DNA from: Rothia sp. (in: high G+C Gram-positive bacteria)
GTDB taxonomy: Bacteria; Actinomycetota; Actinomycetes; Actinomycetales; Micrococcaceae
DNA length: 64,000 bases
Assembly: GCA_030529845.1 (NCBI GenBank)
Contig: JAUMWB010000004.1
Span: 295,619-359,618, forward strand
Direction of reading: 5' to 3'
Shown here piece by piece: positions 14,729-27,459 of the stretch. Below the pieces are notes generated by a model, which made no database searches, was not told where the DNA came from, and saw nothing but the letters and a program-made list of their open reading frames with translations. A program made the position numbers and the translations under genes. Positions within the stretch are counted from its first letter, which is position 1, and each line of letters begins with the position of its first letter.

Positions 14729-15847
14729 CTACTTCTCGCGCTTGTAGAAAGGCAGCTCTACGATATCAAAGGGGGCAACCTTACCACGGATATCAACATT
14801 GACAGTCTCACCTACAGTGGCGTGCTCGGTTGCCAGTAGGGCCATAGCCACAGGGTAGCCCAGAGTGGGTGAGGGAATACCCGAGGTAATCTCACCAATC
14901 TCGGTGCCGCTCTCATCGACCAGCTTGGAGCCCGCGCGGCCGGGGCGCTTGCCCTGGGCCTTGAGGCCCACCAGAGAACGAGCCGGGGTCTGCTCGGAGA
15001 GCTGAACCAGGGCGTCCTTACCCACGAAGTCGGCGGTCTTCTTCGTCAGGGCAATCTCAACGAGCTTGCCCATGCCGGACTCGAAGGGGGTAATGTCGCG
15101 GCCCAGTTCGTGGCCATAGAGGGGCATACCGGCTTCAAGGCGAAGGGAATCGCGGGCGGCCAGCCCGGCAGGAATCGCCCCGTGCTTCTCACCGCGCTCA
15201 GAGGCCAGGGCCCAGAGCTGGGCAGCGTCCTCATTCGCGACGTAGATTTCAAAGCCGTCCTCACCGGTGTAGCCGGTGCGGGCCAGCAGGGCCTCGATGT
15301 TGCCGAAGCGAATCGGGGCAGCTGCGTAGTAGCCCATGGAGGTGATGGTCTCGGCGTCTGAGGGATCCATCTCCAGCAGGATAGCTTCTGAGGCCGGGCC
15401 CTGAACAGCGACCAGGGAGGTCGCTTCAGTCTCATTGACCAGCTGCACGTCGAAGCCCTCGGTACGGGCGCTCATAGCCTCGTAATCGGCAGCAACATTG
15501 GCTGCGTTGGGAATAACCAGGAACTCTTCCTCGCCCAGGCGATAGGTAATCAGGTCGTCGATAACGCCGCCGTCCTCGGCCAACAGCAGGGAGTACTTGG
15601 CCTTGCCCACCTTGAGAATAGACATGTTAGAGAGCAAGGCGTAGTCCAGGAAGGCACCGGCGTCGGGGCCGGTGACCCTGAATTCACCCATGTGGGAGAG
15701 GTCGAAAAGGCCAGCTGCTGATCGAACAGCCTTATGCTCTTCAACATCGTTGGTGTACTTGAGGGGCATGTCCCAGCCGCCAAAGTCGGTGAAGGCGGCA
15801 CCCAGGTCAGCGTGGACCTGGTAGAGGGCAGTTTTCTGGGGTGACAT
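14729..15847 (-). CDS. gcvT: Glycine cleavage system T protein (aminomethyltransferase)
   Basis: Transfers the methylene group from lipoyl-bound aminomethyl to tetrahydrofolate, releasing ammonia. The 372-residue product begins MSPQKTALYQVHADLG; the ATG at 15845-15847 has an AAAGG Shine-Dalgarno. An upstream in-frame start would overlap gcvP and add a non-conserved leader, so I rejected it. Family motifs include the FDLSHMGEF segment, TGYTGEDGFEI and RDSLRLEAGMPLYGHEL. gcvP ends 20 bases upstream, so the two are an operon. No gcvH is present in the window. Confidence 0.96.
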   Translation of the reverse strand: MSPQKTALYQVHADLGAAFTDFGGWDMPLKYTNDVEEHKAVRSAAGLFDLSHMGEFRVTGPDAGAFLDYALLSNMSILKVGKAKYSLLLAEDGGVIDDLITYRLGEEEFLVIPNAANVAADYEAMSARTEGFDVQLVNETEATSLVAVQGPASEAILLEMDPSDAETITSMGYYAAAPIRFGNIEALLARTGYTGEDGFEIYVANEDAAQLWALASERGEKHGAIPAGLAARDSLRLEAGMPLYGHELGRDITPFESGMGKLVEIALTKKTADFVGKDALVQLSEQTPARSLVGLKAQGKRPGRAGSKLVDESGTEIGEITSGIPSPTLGYPVAMALLATEHATVGETVNVDIRGKVAPFDIVELPFYKREK

Positions 15848-15867
15848 AGGGGTAAACCTTTCTAGCC

Positions 15868-18711
<2,844 letters not shown>

Positions 18712-18779
18712 GGTGACTCTCCAGGGGTAGAGGGTAAACCTGCCCACAGGGGTGCCCTGTGGTGGTGCCCTCCCCGCTC

Positions 18780-18992
18780 TGTTAAAACCTGAGAGTTTTG
18801 GTTCGCAGCTACCCATCACGCTTGGTAGCGGGCGCGAATTTTGCCCCTTCGGTGGGGGTTTGACGCCCCTCTCCAGAGTTGCCTAACTGAGCGGTACATG
18901 TGCCTGAGAGTTTCCCGGGGAGGGTTTGCTCCTTCGGCGCCGGTGCCCTTGGTCCCTCAACCTCGAGCATGTACGGTCTCTCCCGCACCAGT
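18780..18992 (-). promoter_or_regulatory. Tandem glycine riboswitch upstream of gcvP
   Basis: Read on the minus strand, aptamer 1 (about 18898-18990) has GGTGCGGGAGAG, then GGCGCCGAAGGAGCAAA, then GGGAAACTCTCAGGCA. Aptamer 2 (about 18782-18880) repeats the pattern with CTCTGGAGAGGGGCG, ACCGAAGGGGCAAA and AACTCTCAGGTTTT. These conserved blocks are those of the glycine riboswitch, and two copies with a short linker form the classic tandem. Between it and the gcvP start, CCACAGGG/CCCTGTGG (about 18744-18762) can form a hairpin that may belong to the expression platform. Induction by glycine is the usual direction for this family. Confidence 0.92.
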
Positions 18993-19093
18993 TGTAACGG
19001 CGTTTTAGTTGTAACAACCCTTATTGTGCCATACCTTACACACAAAGCACCACACGAGGGACTTTCAGGGTGGAAAAGTCGATTTTACGGGGG

Positions 19094-19151
19094 CGGACGC
19101 AGCCGCGCCCCGCCCCTGCCCAAAGGCAGGAAAGCGGGGCGCGAGCGTCCG
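19094..19151 (-). terminator. narK terminator
   Basis: CGGACGCAGCCGCGCCCCGC pairs with GCGGGGCGCGAGCGTCCG, with an inner CCTGCC/GGCAGG stem. It lies 35 bases past narK and insulates the riboswitch-controlled gcv unit. Its base is again GGACGC/GCGTCC. Sequence 18993-19093 between it and the riboswitch must hold the gcv promoter. Confidence 0.7.
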
Positions 19152-19185
19152 GATATCTCCCTAAACGGAGAGTGCCAAGCCGAGC

Positions 19186-20406
19186 TTAGGCGGCGCGGGC
19201 AGGCTTCTTGTCTGAGGCCATCCAGAGGGAAACCAGAATAGAAATGACGCAGGTCGCGCCAAGGGCCAGAACGCCCCAGAAGTAGTTGCCGAAAGCGGTG
19301 TAGGCAGCGCCCATAATCAGGGGCGGGAAGTAGCCGCCCAGGCCACCGGCTGCCGAAACCAGACCAGACACGGTACCGGTATCTTGCGGGCGTACAACCT
19401 TGCCCAGCCAGCCGTAGATGGTGCCGGTACCGAAACCCACGAAGAGGGCCATCACCACGTGAATCAGGGTGTTCACAGCGGTGCTCTCGGGTTCGAAAGC
19501 GATGCAGACAGCCAGCACCGTCATGGCCACAAAGACGATCAGGGTGGTCAGCTTACCGCCGAACTTGTCGGCTGCGACCCCGCCGAAGGGGCGGGCCAGC
19601 ACGGCGCAGGCCGCGAACATGGCGGCAAAAGTGCCACCGGCAACGGCCTCATAGCCGTAGATGTTCTGCATGTAGGTTGACAGGAAGTTGGAGAAAGCCA
19701 CGAAGGCGCCGAAAACCACGGCGTAGATGAAGCAGAGCTGCCAGGTCACCAGTTTCTTGGACACCGCCAGAATCTTGGGCAGAACAGGCTCGGGGGTGCG
19801 GGCCTTCATGACGGGTGAGTCGCGGATGAAGAGCCAGACAATCACAGCGTAGGTCAGGGCTACGCAGCTCATAATGACGTGGGTGGGAAAGTAGCCAAAA
19901 GCAGCCAGCATGCGGGGGTTGAAGAAGGCGGCGCAGGCGGTACCAACCATGCCCATGCCGAAAATACCGGTGGCGAGGCCCTTGCGGTGGGGCTCAAACC
20001 AGGCAGCAGCGAAGGGAATACCCACCGCGAAGATGGAGCCACCGATACCCAGGAAGAAGGCTGCCGCCAGCAGCAGGGAGAAGTTACCCATCTGCCCCAC
20101 CATGCCGGTAACGAGCACCATGGACCCGGTCAGGGTCAGCATGATGGTGAACATAATGCGCCCACCGAAGCGGTCGGTCAGCGCACCCACCGGAATACGG
20201 GCCAGGGACCCAACGATCACCGGGGTAGCGATCAGCAGGGAGCGCTGCCCCTCGGTCAGGCCGTAGGTTTCGGTGTAGTACTTGGCCAGGGGGCCAATCA
20301 TGGTCCAGCCCCAGAAGCCAATCATGGAGGCCAGGGCCGCCATAATGACGTACTTGAACTGGCCAGCAAGCTGCGGATCTTTCGCAGCAACAGCCGTAGT
20401 AGACAT
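19186..20406 (-). CDS. narK: Nitrate/nitrite transporter, MFS type
   Basis: Inner-membrane transporter that imports nitrate and/or exports nitrite. The 406-residue protein has about 12 hydrophobic segments. The signature after helix 2 (ARIPVGALTDRFGGR) fits the nitrate/nitrite porter family, as do the glycine-rich helices (GGSIFAVGIPFAAAWF; GTGTIYGWLGK). The ATG at 20404-20406 has AAGGAAAG eight bases upstream. It closes the narGHJIK operon, starting 10 bases after narI, so nitrate supply is co-expressed with the reductase. Direction of transport cannot be read from sequence. Confidence 0.93.
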   Translation of the reverse strand: MSTTAVAAKDPQLAGQFKYVIMAALASMIGFWGWTMIGPLAKYYTETYGLTEGQRSLLIATPVIVGSLARIPVGALTDRFGGRIMFTIMLTLTGSMVLVTGMVGQMGNFSLLLAAAFFLGIGGSIFAVGIPFAAAWFEPHRKGLATGIFGMGMVGTACAAFFNPRMLAAFGYFPTHVIMSCVALTYAVIVWLFIRDSPVMKARTPEPVLPKILAVSKKLVTWQLCFIYAVVFGAFVAFSNFLSTYMQNIYGYEAVAGGTFAAMFAACAVLARPFGGVAADKFGGKLTTLIVFVAMTVLAVCIAFEPESTAVNTLIHVVMALFVGFGTGTIYGWLGKVVRPQDTGTVSGLVSAAGGLGGYFPPLIMGAAYTAFGNYFWGVLALGATCVISILVSLWMASDKKPARAA

Positions 20407-20416
20407 GGTGCTTTCC

Positions 20417-21205
20417 TTAGTGGTGGTGGTGCTGGCGCTCGACCGTGCGGGCGTCCTTATTCACAGAGTCTGCGGTACCGACCGGTGACCAGCCGCGGGC
20501 GTGGTTACGCTTGCCCCGCGAGCGGTAAACGATGTAGGGCCGGAAGATGTAGTGCAGGGGCGCAGTGAAGGCATGCACCAGCCGGGTGAAGGGCCAGAGA
20601 CAGAAGAGAATCATGGCCACGATGACGTGGATATGGAAGGAGGTGGTGGCGCTCGCCATGGCCTCGACGTTGGGCTGGAAGTAGAAGAGGGAGCGGAACC
20701 AGACCGAGACAGTTTCGCGGTAGTTGTGGTGCCCCTCGATTTCCATGGCGTTGAAGAGGGTGGCGACCGAGCCGAGAACGATGGCGCTGGTCAGGGCCAC
20801 GTACATCATCTTGTCGTTCCAGGTGGTGGCGCGGAAGACGGTGGCCGAGGTGCGGCGGCGGTAAATCATGGCGAAGAGGCCGATGAGGGTTGCAACCGCT
20901 GCGATGGAGCCCAGCACCAGGGCGTTGATGTGGTAGAAGTGCTCGGAGATGCCAACCGCGTCAGTCCAGGACTTGGGGATCAGCAGACCCACGATGTGGC
21001 CCACGAGCACGACCAGGATGCCATAGTGGAACATGGGGGACGCGATGCGTAGCAACTTGGACTCGTACATCTGGGAAGAGCGGGTGGTCCAGCCGAACTG
21101 GTCGGTCTTGTAGCGCCAGAGAGTACCACCGATGACGATGGCGAGGGTGATGTAGGGGAAGATGCCCCAGAGGAAGAAGTCGAGGGCGTTAACTGTGCCG
21201 GTCAC
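20417..21205 (-). CDS. narI: Respiratory nitrate reductase gamma subunit
   Basis: Diheme cytochrome b anchor that passes quinol electrons to NarH. The 262-residue protein has five hydrophobic segments with histidines suited to heme ligation (MFHYGILVVLVGHIVG; FHIHVIVAMILFCLWPFTRLVHAF). The GTG start at 21203-21205 overlaps the narJ stop (GTGA), indicating coupled translation. The C-terminal tail is histidine-rich (RQHHHH), which is unusual but of unknown meaning. Confidence 0.95.
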   Translation of the reverse strand: MTGTVNALDFFLWGIFPYITLAIVIGGTLWRYKTDQFGWTTRSSQMYESKLLRIASPMFHYGILVVLVGHIVGLLIPKSWTDAVGISEHFYHINALVLGSIAAVATLIGLFAMIYRRRTSATVFRATTWNDKMMYVALTSAIVLGSVATLFNAMEIEGHHNYRETVSVWFRSLFYFQPNVEAMASATTSFHIHVIVAMILFCLWPFTRLVHAFTAPLHYIFRPYIVYRSRGKRNHARGWSPVGTADSVNKDARTVERQHHHH

Positions 21206-21990
21206 AGGGTGGCTCCGTTCTTATGGTCGGCACCGATGGTGGCGCCGGGTGTCTGTTCGTGGGGCAACAAAAGGGGTAGCAGGCGGGGGTCTCCGGGGGC
21301 CAGGGCCAAGCCGACGGCTTCTGCGGGCGGGCCTGCGGTAACCAGTTTCTGCACGTCCGCCTGAGTTTCTGGGGAAACCCCAGGCAAGGTCTGGCAGACC
21401 GCCTCAATCAGCTCGTAGTAGGGCAGGTTGTCATCGCGCAGGGCCAGGCGAAGAAGTTCCAGGGAGGGTCGGTAGGCTTGGAGGGCTGCCCGCCCGGCCC
21501 GGGCGTCCACCAGGGCGGTGAACTCGAGAACCATGGGCAGGTAGTCCGGCAGTTCCCCGTGTAGGGTGGTGACCATGCCGGAGTCGCGGTACATCTGCTT
21601 GAAACGGGCCAGGGCCTCGCCGCGGCGGCGGGTGTCCCCCTCGGTCCAGTAGGACAGGTGGAAGGCGTGGCGCCGTGACAGGTCGTATTCCTGCACGTAT
21701 TCAGCCTGCATGGCGTCGAGCTCGGTTGTCTCGTACCAGGTCTTGATGCGGGCTACACCGCGCGTTAAGTAGTCATTGCCGGTTTCTTCGGCGAGCGCGG
21801 TGAGCTCGGGTAGCAAGGCACGGGTTTCTTCACTGGGGTAGCGCATGAGGACGCTGGTGAGCTGGTAGACCACGGCGTCGGTGGGTTGCCCGCTCCCCCA
21901 GTCCATGTCGAAGGGGTCGCCCGAGGGCGGGGTGGGTGGTTCCACCTCCGCCGCGTTGCGTTTGATGAGTTTGGAGAAGAATCCTGCCAC
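21202..21990 (-). CDS. narJ: Nitrate reductase assembly chaperone (delta subunit)
   Basis: System-specific chaperone that helps insert the molybdenum cofactor into NarG before membrane docking. I place the start at GTG 21988-21990 (AGFFSKLIKRNAAEVEPP), two bases after the narH stop, giving 262 residues. A much longer frame continues upstream but only overlaps narH in another frame. NarJ/TorD-family features are the helical core with YQLTSVLMRYPSEETRALL and the SYWTEGDTRRRGEAL segment. The C-terminus overlaps narI by four bases. Confidence 0.93.
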   Translation of the reverse strand: MAGFFSKLIKRNAAEVEPPTPPSGDPFDMDWGSGQPTDAVVYQLTSVLMRYPSEETRALLPELTALAEETGNDYLTRGVARIKTWYETTELDAMQAEYVQEYDLSRRHAFHLSYWTEGDTRRRGEALARFKQMYRDSGMVTTLHGELPDYLPMVLEFTALVDARAGRAALQAYRPSLELLRLALRDDNLPYYELIEAVCQTLPGVSPETQADVQKLVTAGPPAEAVGLALAPGDPRLLPLLLPHEQTPGATIGADHKNGATL

Positions 21991-21992
21991 GG

Positions 21993-23627
21993 CTAGACCT
22001 TCTTGCTTCCAGAGGTGTCGGGGAAGAGGGAGTCGGGGCGGGTTTTGCCGTCCCACATGAAGATGTCGACCTTGCCGTCGGCGCGGGCGGCGTTGGCGTA
22101 GGAGCCTGCGGAGACAGGCACGGGGCGGTCGCCGGGGTCGGTGAAGGCTCCGTCGTAGAGCATGCCGGGGCCGCCGTCGGTGTCGAGGGAGCAGCCGATT
22201 TCTTCGAGGTTGTGGGCGTCCTCCAGGTGGGCGGGAGGAATGACGTAGCGTTCTTCGTACTTGGAGATAGCCATGAGGCGGTACATCTCGTACATTTCTG
22301 CGCCGGTCATGCCGACTTCGCGGGCGATGTCTTCGTTGCCGACGCCGCCGAGGGTGATGTCTCGCATGTAGGCGCGCATGGCGGCTAGCTTTTTGAGCAC
22401 GTTGACCACGATGGTGGTGTCGCCTGCGGTGAAGAGCTCGGCAAGGTATTCGACAGGAATGCGCAGGGAGTCGATGGCGCCGAAGAGGTTGGCCTGGGAC
22501 TCTGCGTCGTGGCCCTGTTCCTTGAGCAGGTCGATGATGGGTGAGAGCGGCGGTACGTACCAGACCATGGGCATGGTGCGGTATTCGGGGTGTAGGGGAA
22601 GGGCGATCTTCCACTCCTTGGCCAGCTTGTAGACCGGGGACTTCTGGGCTGCGGCGATCCAGGAGTCGGGGATACCCTGCTTGGTTGCCTCACGGATGAC
22701 CTCGGGGTCAAAGGGGTCAAGCATGATGTCGAGCTGGGCCTGGTAGAGCTGCTTTTCATCGGGTACCGAGGCAGCTTCGGTGACGCGGTCTGCGTCGTAG
22801 AGGAAGATACCGATGTAGCGCATACGACCTACGCAGGTTTCGGCGCAGACGGTGGGAATACCGTGCTCGATGCGGGGGTAGCAGAAGGTACATTTTTCGG
22901 CCTTGCCGCTCTTGTGGTTGAAGTAAATCTTCTTGTAGGGGCAGCCGGTGATGCACTGGCGCCAGCCGCGGCACTGGTTCTGGTCGACCAGCACGATGCC
23001 GTCCTCTTCGCGCTTGTAGATAGCGCCGGAGGGGCAGGACGCCATGCAGGAGGGGTTGAGGCAGTGCTCGCAGATGCGGGGCAGGTAGAACATGAAGGTG
23101 CGTTCGAACTCGAACTTGATCTTCTCTTCTGACTGCTGGCGTACCTTTTCAACCAGGGGGTCCAGGTGGCCGGACTCGTGGGCACCGCCCAGGTTGTCGT
23201 CCCAGTTGGGGCCCCATTCGATGGAGGTGTCCTCACCGGTAATCAGGGATTTAGGACGCGCGGTGGGAAAGTCATCGCCTAGGGGCGCGTTGGTGAGGTT
23301 CTCGTAGTCGTAGGTCCAGGGTTCGTAGTAGTCCGAGAGCTCAGGCTGAACTGGGGAGGCAAAGAGGGTAAAGAGTTTCTTAAAGCGGTTACCGCTCTTG
23401 AGTTCCAGGCGTCCACGCTTGTTCAGCACCCAGCCGCCCTTCCACTTTTCCTGGTCTTCGTAGCGGCGGGGGTAGCCCTGGCCGGGGCGGGTCTCGACGT
23501 TGTTGAACCAGACGTATTCGGTACCGGCTCGGTTGGTCCAGGCCTGCTTACAGGTGACGGAGCAGGTGTGGCAGCCCAGGCACTTGTCGAGGGCCATGAT
23601 CATTGAAACTTGTGCCATGACGCGCAT
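21993..23627 (-). CDS. narH: Respiratory nitrate reductase beta subunit
   Basis: Iron-sulfur electron relay between NarI and NarG, 544 residues. The first cluster motif is at Cys16, Cys19, Cys22 and Cys26. Further ferredoxin-like groups are CEHCLNPSCMASC, CRGWRQCITGC (tryptophan in place of a cysteine, typical of the [3Fe-4S] site) and CTFC with CAETC. The start is ATG 23625-23627, overlapping the narG stop by one base (TAATG); AGGAGG lies 10 bases upstream, which favours it over the next ATG nine bases on. Confidence 0.97.
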   Translation of the reverse strand: MRVMAQVSMIMALDKCLGCHTCSVTCKQAWTNRAGTEYVWFNNVETRPGQGYPRRYEDQEKWKGGWVLNKRGRLELKSGNRFKKLFTLFASPVQPELSDYYEPWTYDYENLTNAPLGDDFPTARPKSLITGEDTSIEWGPNWDDNLGGAHESGHLDPLVEKVRQQSEEKIKFEFERTFMFYLPRICEHCLNPSCMASCPSGAIYKREEDGIVLVDQNQCRGWRQCITGCPYKKIYFNHKSGKAEKCTFCYPRIEHGIPTVCAETCVGRMRYIGIFLYDADRVTEAASVPDEKQLYQAQLDIMLDPFDPEVIREATKQGIPDSWIAAAQKSPVYKLAKEWKIALPLHPEYRTMPMVWYVPPLSPIIDLLKEQGHDAESQANLFGAIDSLRIPVEYLAELFTAGDTTIVVNVLKKLAAMRAYMRDITLGGVGNEDIAREVGMTGAEMYEMYRLMAISKYEERYVIPPAHLEDAHNLEEIGCSLDTDGGPGMLYDGAFTDPGDRPVPVSAGSYANAARADGKVDIFMWDGKTRPDSLFPDTSGSKKV

Positions 23628-26600
23628 TAGTAGGTTACCTCCTGCTTGCGGCGGCGAATTCTTGAAACGATATCTCGCTGGTTACCGGTGGGTCCCAGGT
23701 AGTTGAAGGCGTAGGCCTGGTGGGCGTAGCCACCGATGAGGTGGGTGGGTTTGACCATGATGCGGGTGACGGAGTTGTGAATGCCGCCTCGCTTGCCCGA
23801 GACCTCTGACTTGGGAATGTTGACCAGGCGCTCCTGGGCGTGGTGCACGTAAACCACGCCTTCGGGCATACGGTGGGAGACCACCGCGCGGCCCACGAAG
23901 ACGCCGTTGGCGTTCTCACACTCAATCCAGTCGTGGTCCTTGACCCCGATTTTGGCGGCGTCCGCCGGGCTCATCCAGGCGTGGGTGCCACCGCGGGAGA
24001 GGGTCTGCATGTAGAGGTTGTCGTGGTAGGAGGAGTGGATAGCCCACTTGTTGTGCACCGTCACGTAGCGCACAGCCACCGACAGGTCGCCGGTCTCACC
24101 GATTTCAGGTTCGCCAAAGAGGTTGTGCATATCCAGCGGCGGGCGGTAGACCGGCAGCTGCTCGCCCATCTCGCTCATCCAGTCGTGGTCGAGGAAGAAG
24201 TGCATACGACCAGTGAGGGTGTGGAAGGGCTTGAGCTGCTCGATGTTGAGGGTGAAGGGCGCGTAGCGGCGTCCGCCGGTCTCAGAACCTGACCATTCCG
24301 GTGAGGTAAAGACGGGGCAGGGCCGGTCCTGGGTATCGCGGAACTTAATGCGCTTTTCTTCGTTGCCCTCGGCAAGGTGGTGCATCTTTTTGCCCACCCG
24401 CTTTTCCAAGGCCTTAAAGCCCTTGAGGGCTACGGGGCCGTTGGAGGTACCCGAAAGAGCCAGGATCGTGTCGGCCAGCTTGATATCGGTATCGAGAGCC
24501 GGCAGGCCAGCGCCCTTACCGCTACCCATGACACCGTGTTCCTCAGCCAGCTGAGCCAGCTGCTCGTTGACGTCCACGGTCACGAACTTGGTGGTGGTGC
24601 CCAGCTTGGAGAGCAGGGGGCCAACAGAGGTGTACATGTCGTAGATAGCCGGGTAGTCGCGCTCCACTACGGTGAAGATGGGCATATTCTTACCCGGGAT
24701 ACCCTTGATGCCCTGGTTCTTCCAGTCAGGTGCATGGCCGCCGGGCTGGGCCAGCTGACCGGGGGTGTCGTGCTGCAGGGGCACGGATACCAGGTCGCTG
24801 CGCTTGCCTAGGTGCTTGGCTGCCCACTTGGAGAAGAGGTAGGCCAGTTCCTTGAAGACCTGGTGGTCGGTCTTGGTCTCCCAGGGCGGGTTAATGGCCG
24901 GGGAGAAGGCGTGGATGTAGGGGTGCATGTCGGTGGAAGAGATATCGTGCTTCTCATACCAGGTGGCAGCGGGGAAGACGATGTCCGACAGCAGGGTGGA
25001 TGAGGTCATGCGGTAGTCGGTGGTCACCAGCAGATCCAGCTTACCTTCGGGCGCGCTCTGGGCCCACTTGACCTCGGCGGGCTTGAAATCCTCGGCGTCC
25101 TTACCCATGACCGAGTTGTGGGTGCCCAGCAAGTGCTTGAGGAAGTATTCCTCGCCCTTGGCGGACGAGCCCAGCAGGTTGTTGCGCCACAGCACCAAGG
25201 TACGGGGCCAGTTGACCGGGTTATCGACGTCCTCCACCGAGAAATCCAGGTCGCCCGCGTTCAGGCGCTGGGCAACGTAGTCTGCCGGGGACTCGGCGGT
25301 GCCAGCGGCAACCGCTGCGGCACCGGCGTCCGCCAAATCCAGGGAGTTTTCGGGGAACTGGGGGTAGAAGGGCATCCAGCCCATGCGTACGGAGCGGGCT
25401 AGGACGTCCGCAGTGTGAACCCCGCGCAAATCCCCCTTGGCCAGGGGCGATTGCAGGGAGTCGGTGGTACGGCCGTCGGAGCGGAACTGGTCGGTGTGCA
25501 TGTACCAGAAGGCGGTGCCTGCCTGGGTGCGCGGCGGGCGGATCCAGTCCAGGGCGTTGGCCATGTGGGACCAGCCGGTGATGGGGCGGGCCTTCTCCTG
25601 GCCGACGTAGTGAGCCCAGCCGCCGCCGTTGCGGCCCTCAGCGCCGCACATCATGAGCAGGGCCAGAATCGCGCGGTAGGTGGTGTCGCCGTGGTACCAC
25701 TGGCAGATACCGGCACCCATGATAATCATGGTGCGACCGACGGAGTCGATGGAGTTCTGGGCGAACTCGCGGGCAGTACGGATGACAGCTTCGGCGGGCA
25801 CGGAGGTAATGGCCTCCTGCCAGGCCGGGGTGTACTGGGTTTCGGCGTCCTCAAAACCGGCGGCCCACTGGCCGGGCAGGCCGGGGCGGCCAATACCGTA
25901 CTGGGCCAGCATAAGGTCAAAGACAGTAGTGACGGTCTTACCCTCAACGGTGATGGTGGGTACGCCACGGGTAATAATCTTGCCGCGGCCCGAGGGCTCG
26001 TCGAAGGCGGGCATCTGGATCTCGACGGCGCGCTCGGCGCCGGTCGGCAGATCCAGGATGGACAGGGCAGGTTTAACCCCCTGTAGGTCCAGGTTCCACT
26101 TGCCTTCGTCCTCTGCATTGTAGCGGTGACCCAGGGAGCCGTTGGGCACCACGACCTCGCCGGTTTCGCGGTTGAGCAGGGCGGTCTTGAAGGACGCATC
26201 GGGCACCTGGGCGTGCTCGGCAAGGTTGGCGGCGGTGAGGAACTTAGCCGGAACCGTCACCCCGTCCTCGCGGGTCTCAAGAGTGACCAGGAAGGGGAAG
26301 TCGGTGTAGGTGCTCACATAGTTCTCGAAGAACTCAACGCGGCGGTCGACAAAGTTCTCCTTGAGGATCACGTGCCCCATAGCCATAGCAAGGGCGGCGT
26401 CGGTACCAGCCTGGGCGGGCAGCCACTCATCGGCGAACTTGGTGTTATCGGCATAGTCGGGGGAAACCGAGACAACCTTGGTGCCGCGGTAGCGTACCTC
26501 GGCCATCCAGTGGGCGTCAGGGGTGCGGGTGACCGGGATATTGGAGCCCCACATCATCAGGTAGGTGGCATCCCACCAGTCACCGGATTCGCGCACGTCG

Positions 26601-27349
26601 GTCTGGTCGCCGAAGACCTGGGGTGAGGCCACCGGCAGGTCGGCGTACCAGTCGTAGAAAGAGGTCATCACGCCGCCGATGAGCTCGATGTAGCGAGCAC
26701 CCGAAGCGTGGGAGACCATGGACTTGGCAGGAATGGGCGAAAAACCGATGTTGCGGTCGGGCCCGTAGGTTTTGATGGTGTGAATCTGGGCTGCGACCAC
26801 CATTTCGAGGGCTTCTGCCCAGGAGCCGCGCACCAGACCGCCCTTGCCGCGGGCGCTCAGGTAGCGGGAGCGTTTCTCGGGGTCAGAAACAATTGAGGCC
26901 CAGGCTTCTACGGGGTCCCCCAGGCGGGCGCGGGCTTCGCGGTACATCTCCAGCAACACACCACGAATGTAGGGGTACTTCACGCGGGTGGGTGAGTAGG
27001 TGTACCAGGAGAAGGCGGCGCCGCGGGGGCAGCCGCGGGGTTCGTATTCGGGGCGATCGGGGCCGACGGTGGGATAGTCGGTGGCCTGAGCCTCCCAGGT
27101 GATCACACCGTCTTTGACGAAGACCTGCCAGGAGCAGGAGCCGGTGCAGTTAACACCGTGGGTGGAGCGGACGACCTTGTCATGACTCCAACGGTTGCGG
27201 TAGAAAACATCGCCTGCGCGACCGCCCTTGAGGAAGGCTACGCGGCCGTCGTCGGTTTCATCCCACTTGGTGAAGAATTTGCCGAATTTGATGAGCTTGT
27301 CAGTGAGAGGCCCGTCGGGCCCAGGTGTGTGTGATGCCTGCTGTGTCAT
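23627..27349 (-). CDS. narG: Respiratory nitrate reductase alpha subunit
   Basis: Mo-bisMGD catalytic subunit that reduces nitrate to nitrite at the cytoplasmic face. With the ATG at 27347-27349 the protein has 1240 residues and no twin-arginine leader, as expected for NarG. His64, Cys68 and Cys72 begin the FS0 cluster motif (HGVNCTGSCSW). The molybdenum-ligand aspartate is Asp237 in WYADLP. An upstream TTG would add ten poorly conserved residues; the ATG lacks a strong Shine-Dalgarno, so the start is only fairly sure. It is the first gene of narGHJIK. The 110-base AT-rich gap before it (27350-27459) must hold the promoter, but I found no FNR-like palindrome. Confidence 0.97.
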   Translation of the reverse strand: MTQQASHTPGPDGPLTDKLIKFGKFFTKWDETDDGRVAFLKGGRAGDVFYRNRWSHDKVVRSTHGVNCTGSCSWQVFVKDGVITWEAQATDYPTVGPDRPEYEPRGCPRGAAFSWYTYSPTRVKYPYIRGVLLEMYREARARLGDPVEAWASIVSDPEKRSRYLSARGKGGLVRGSWAEALEMVVAAQIHTIKTYGPDRNIGFSPIPAKSMVSHASGARYIELIGGVMTSFYDWYADLPVASPQVFGDQTDVRESGDWWDATYLMMWGSNIPVTRTPDAHWMAEVRYRGTKVVSVSPDYADNTKFADEWLPAQAGTDAALAMAMGHVILKENFVDRRVEFFENYVSTYTDFPFLVTLETREDGVTVPAKFLTAANLAEHAQVPDASFKTALLNRETGEVVVPNGSLGHRYNAEDEGKWNLDLQGVKPALSILDLPTGAERAVEIQMPAFDEPSGRGKIITRGVPTITVEGKTVTTVFDLMLAQYGIGRPGLPGQWAAGFEDAETQYTPAWQEAITSVPAEAVIRTAREFAQNSIDSVGRTMIIMGAGICQWYHGDTTYRAILALLMMCGAEGRNGGGWAHYVGQEKARPITGWSHMANALDWIRPPRTQAGTAFWYMHTDQFRSDGRTTDSLQSPLAKGDLRGVHTADVLARSVRMGWMPFYPQFPENSLDLADAGAAAVAAGTAESPADYVAQRLNAGDLDFSVEDVDNPVNWPRTLVLWRNNLLGSSAKGEEYFLKHLLGTHNSVMGKDAEDFKPAEVKWAQSAPEGKLDLLVTTDYRMTSSTLLSDIVFPAATWYEKHDISSTDMHPYIHAFSPAINPPWETKTDHQVFKELAYLFSKWAAKHLGKRSDLVSVPLQHDTPGQLAQPGGHAPDWKNQGIKGIPGKNMPIFTVVERDYPAIYDMYTSVGPLLSKLGTTTKFVTVDVNEQLAQLAEEHGVMGSGKGAGLPALDTDIKLADTILALSGTSNGPVALKGFKALEKRVGKKMHHLAEGNEEKRIKFRDTQDRPCPVFTSPEWSGSETGGRRYAPFTLNIEQLKPFHTLTGRMHFFLDHDWMSEMGEQLPVYRPPLDMHNLFGEPEIGETGDLSVAVRYVTVHNKWAIHSSYHDNLYMQTLSRGGTHAWMSPADAAKIGVKDHDWIECENANGVFVGRAVVSHRMPEGVVYVHHAQERLVNIPKSEVSGKRGGIHNSVTRIMVKPTHLIGGYAHQAYAFNYLGPTGNQRDIVSRIRRRKQEVTY

Positions 27350-27459
27350 GGGCACCAGTCTACCCAATAATTCGCACAATAAATACCGAATAAAAATCTT
27401 CGCTAATTAAGCATCGGGCATGCACATATTCAGCTGTGGAAGGGCTTTATACCACCCAC

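Noticed and set aside
18809-19045. 78-codon frame upstream of gcvP
   Set aside because: It lies over both glycine riboswitch aptamers, whose RNA motifs explain the sequence.
21991-22614. Long N-terminal extension of the narJ frame
   Set aside because: It overlaps narH in another frame, is arginine/histidine-rich and unlike any NarJ; the GTG at 21990 follows the narH stop by two bases.
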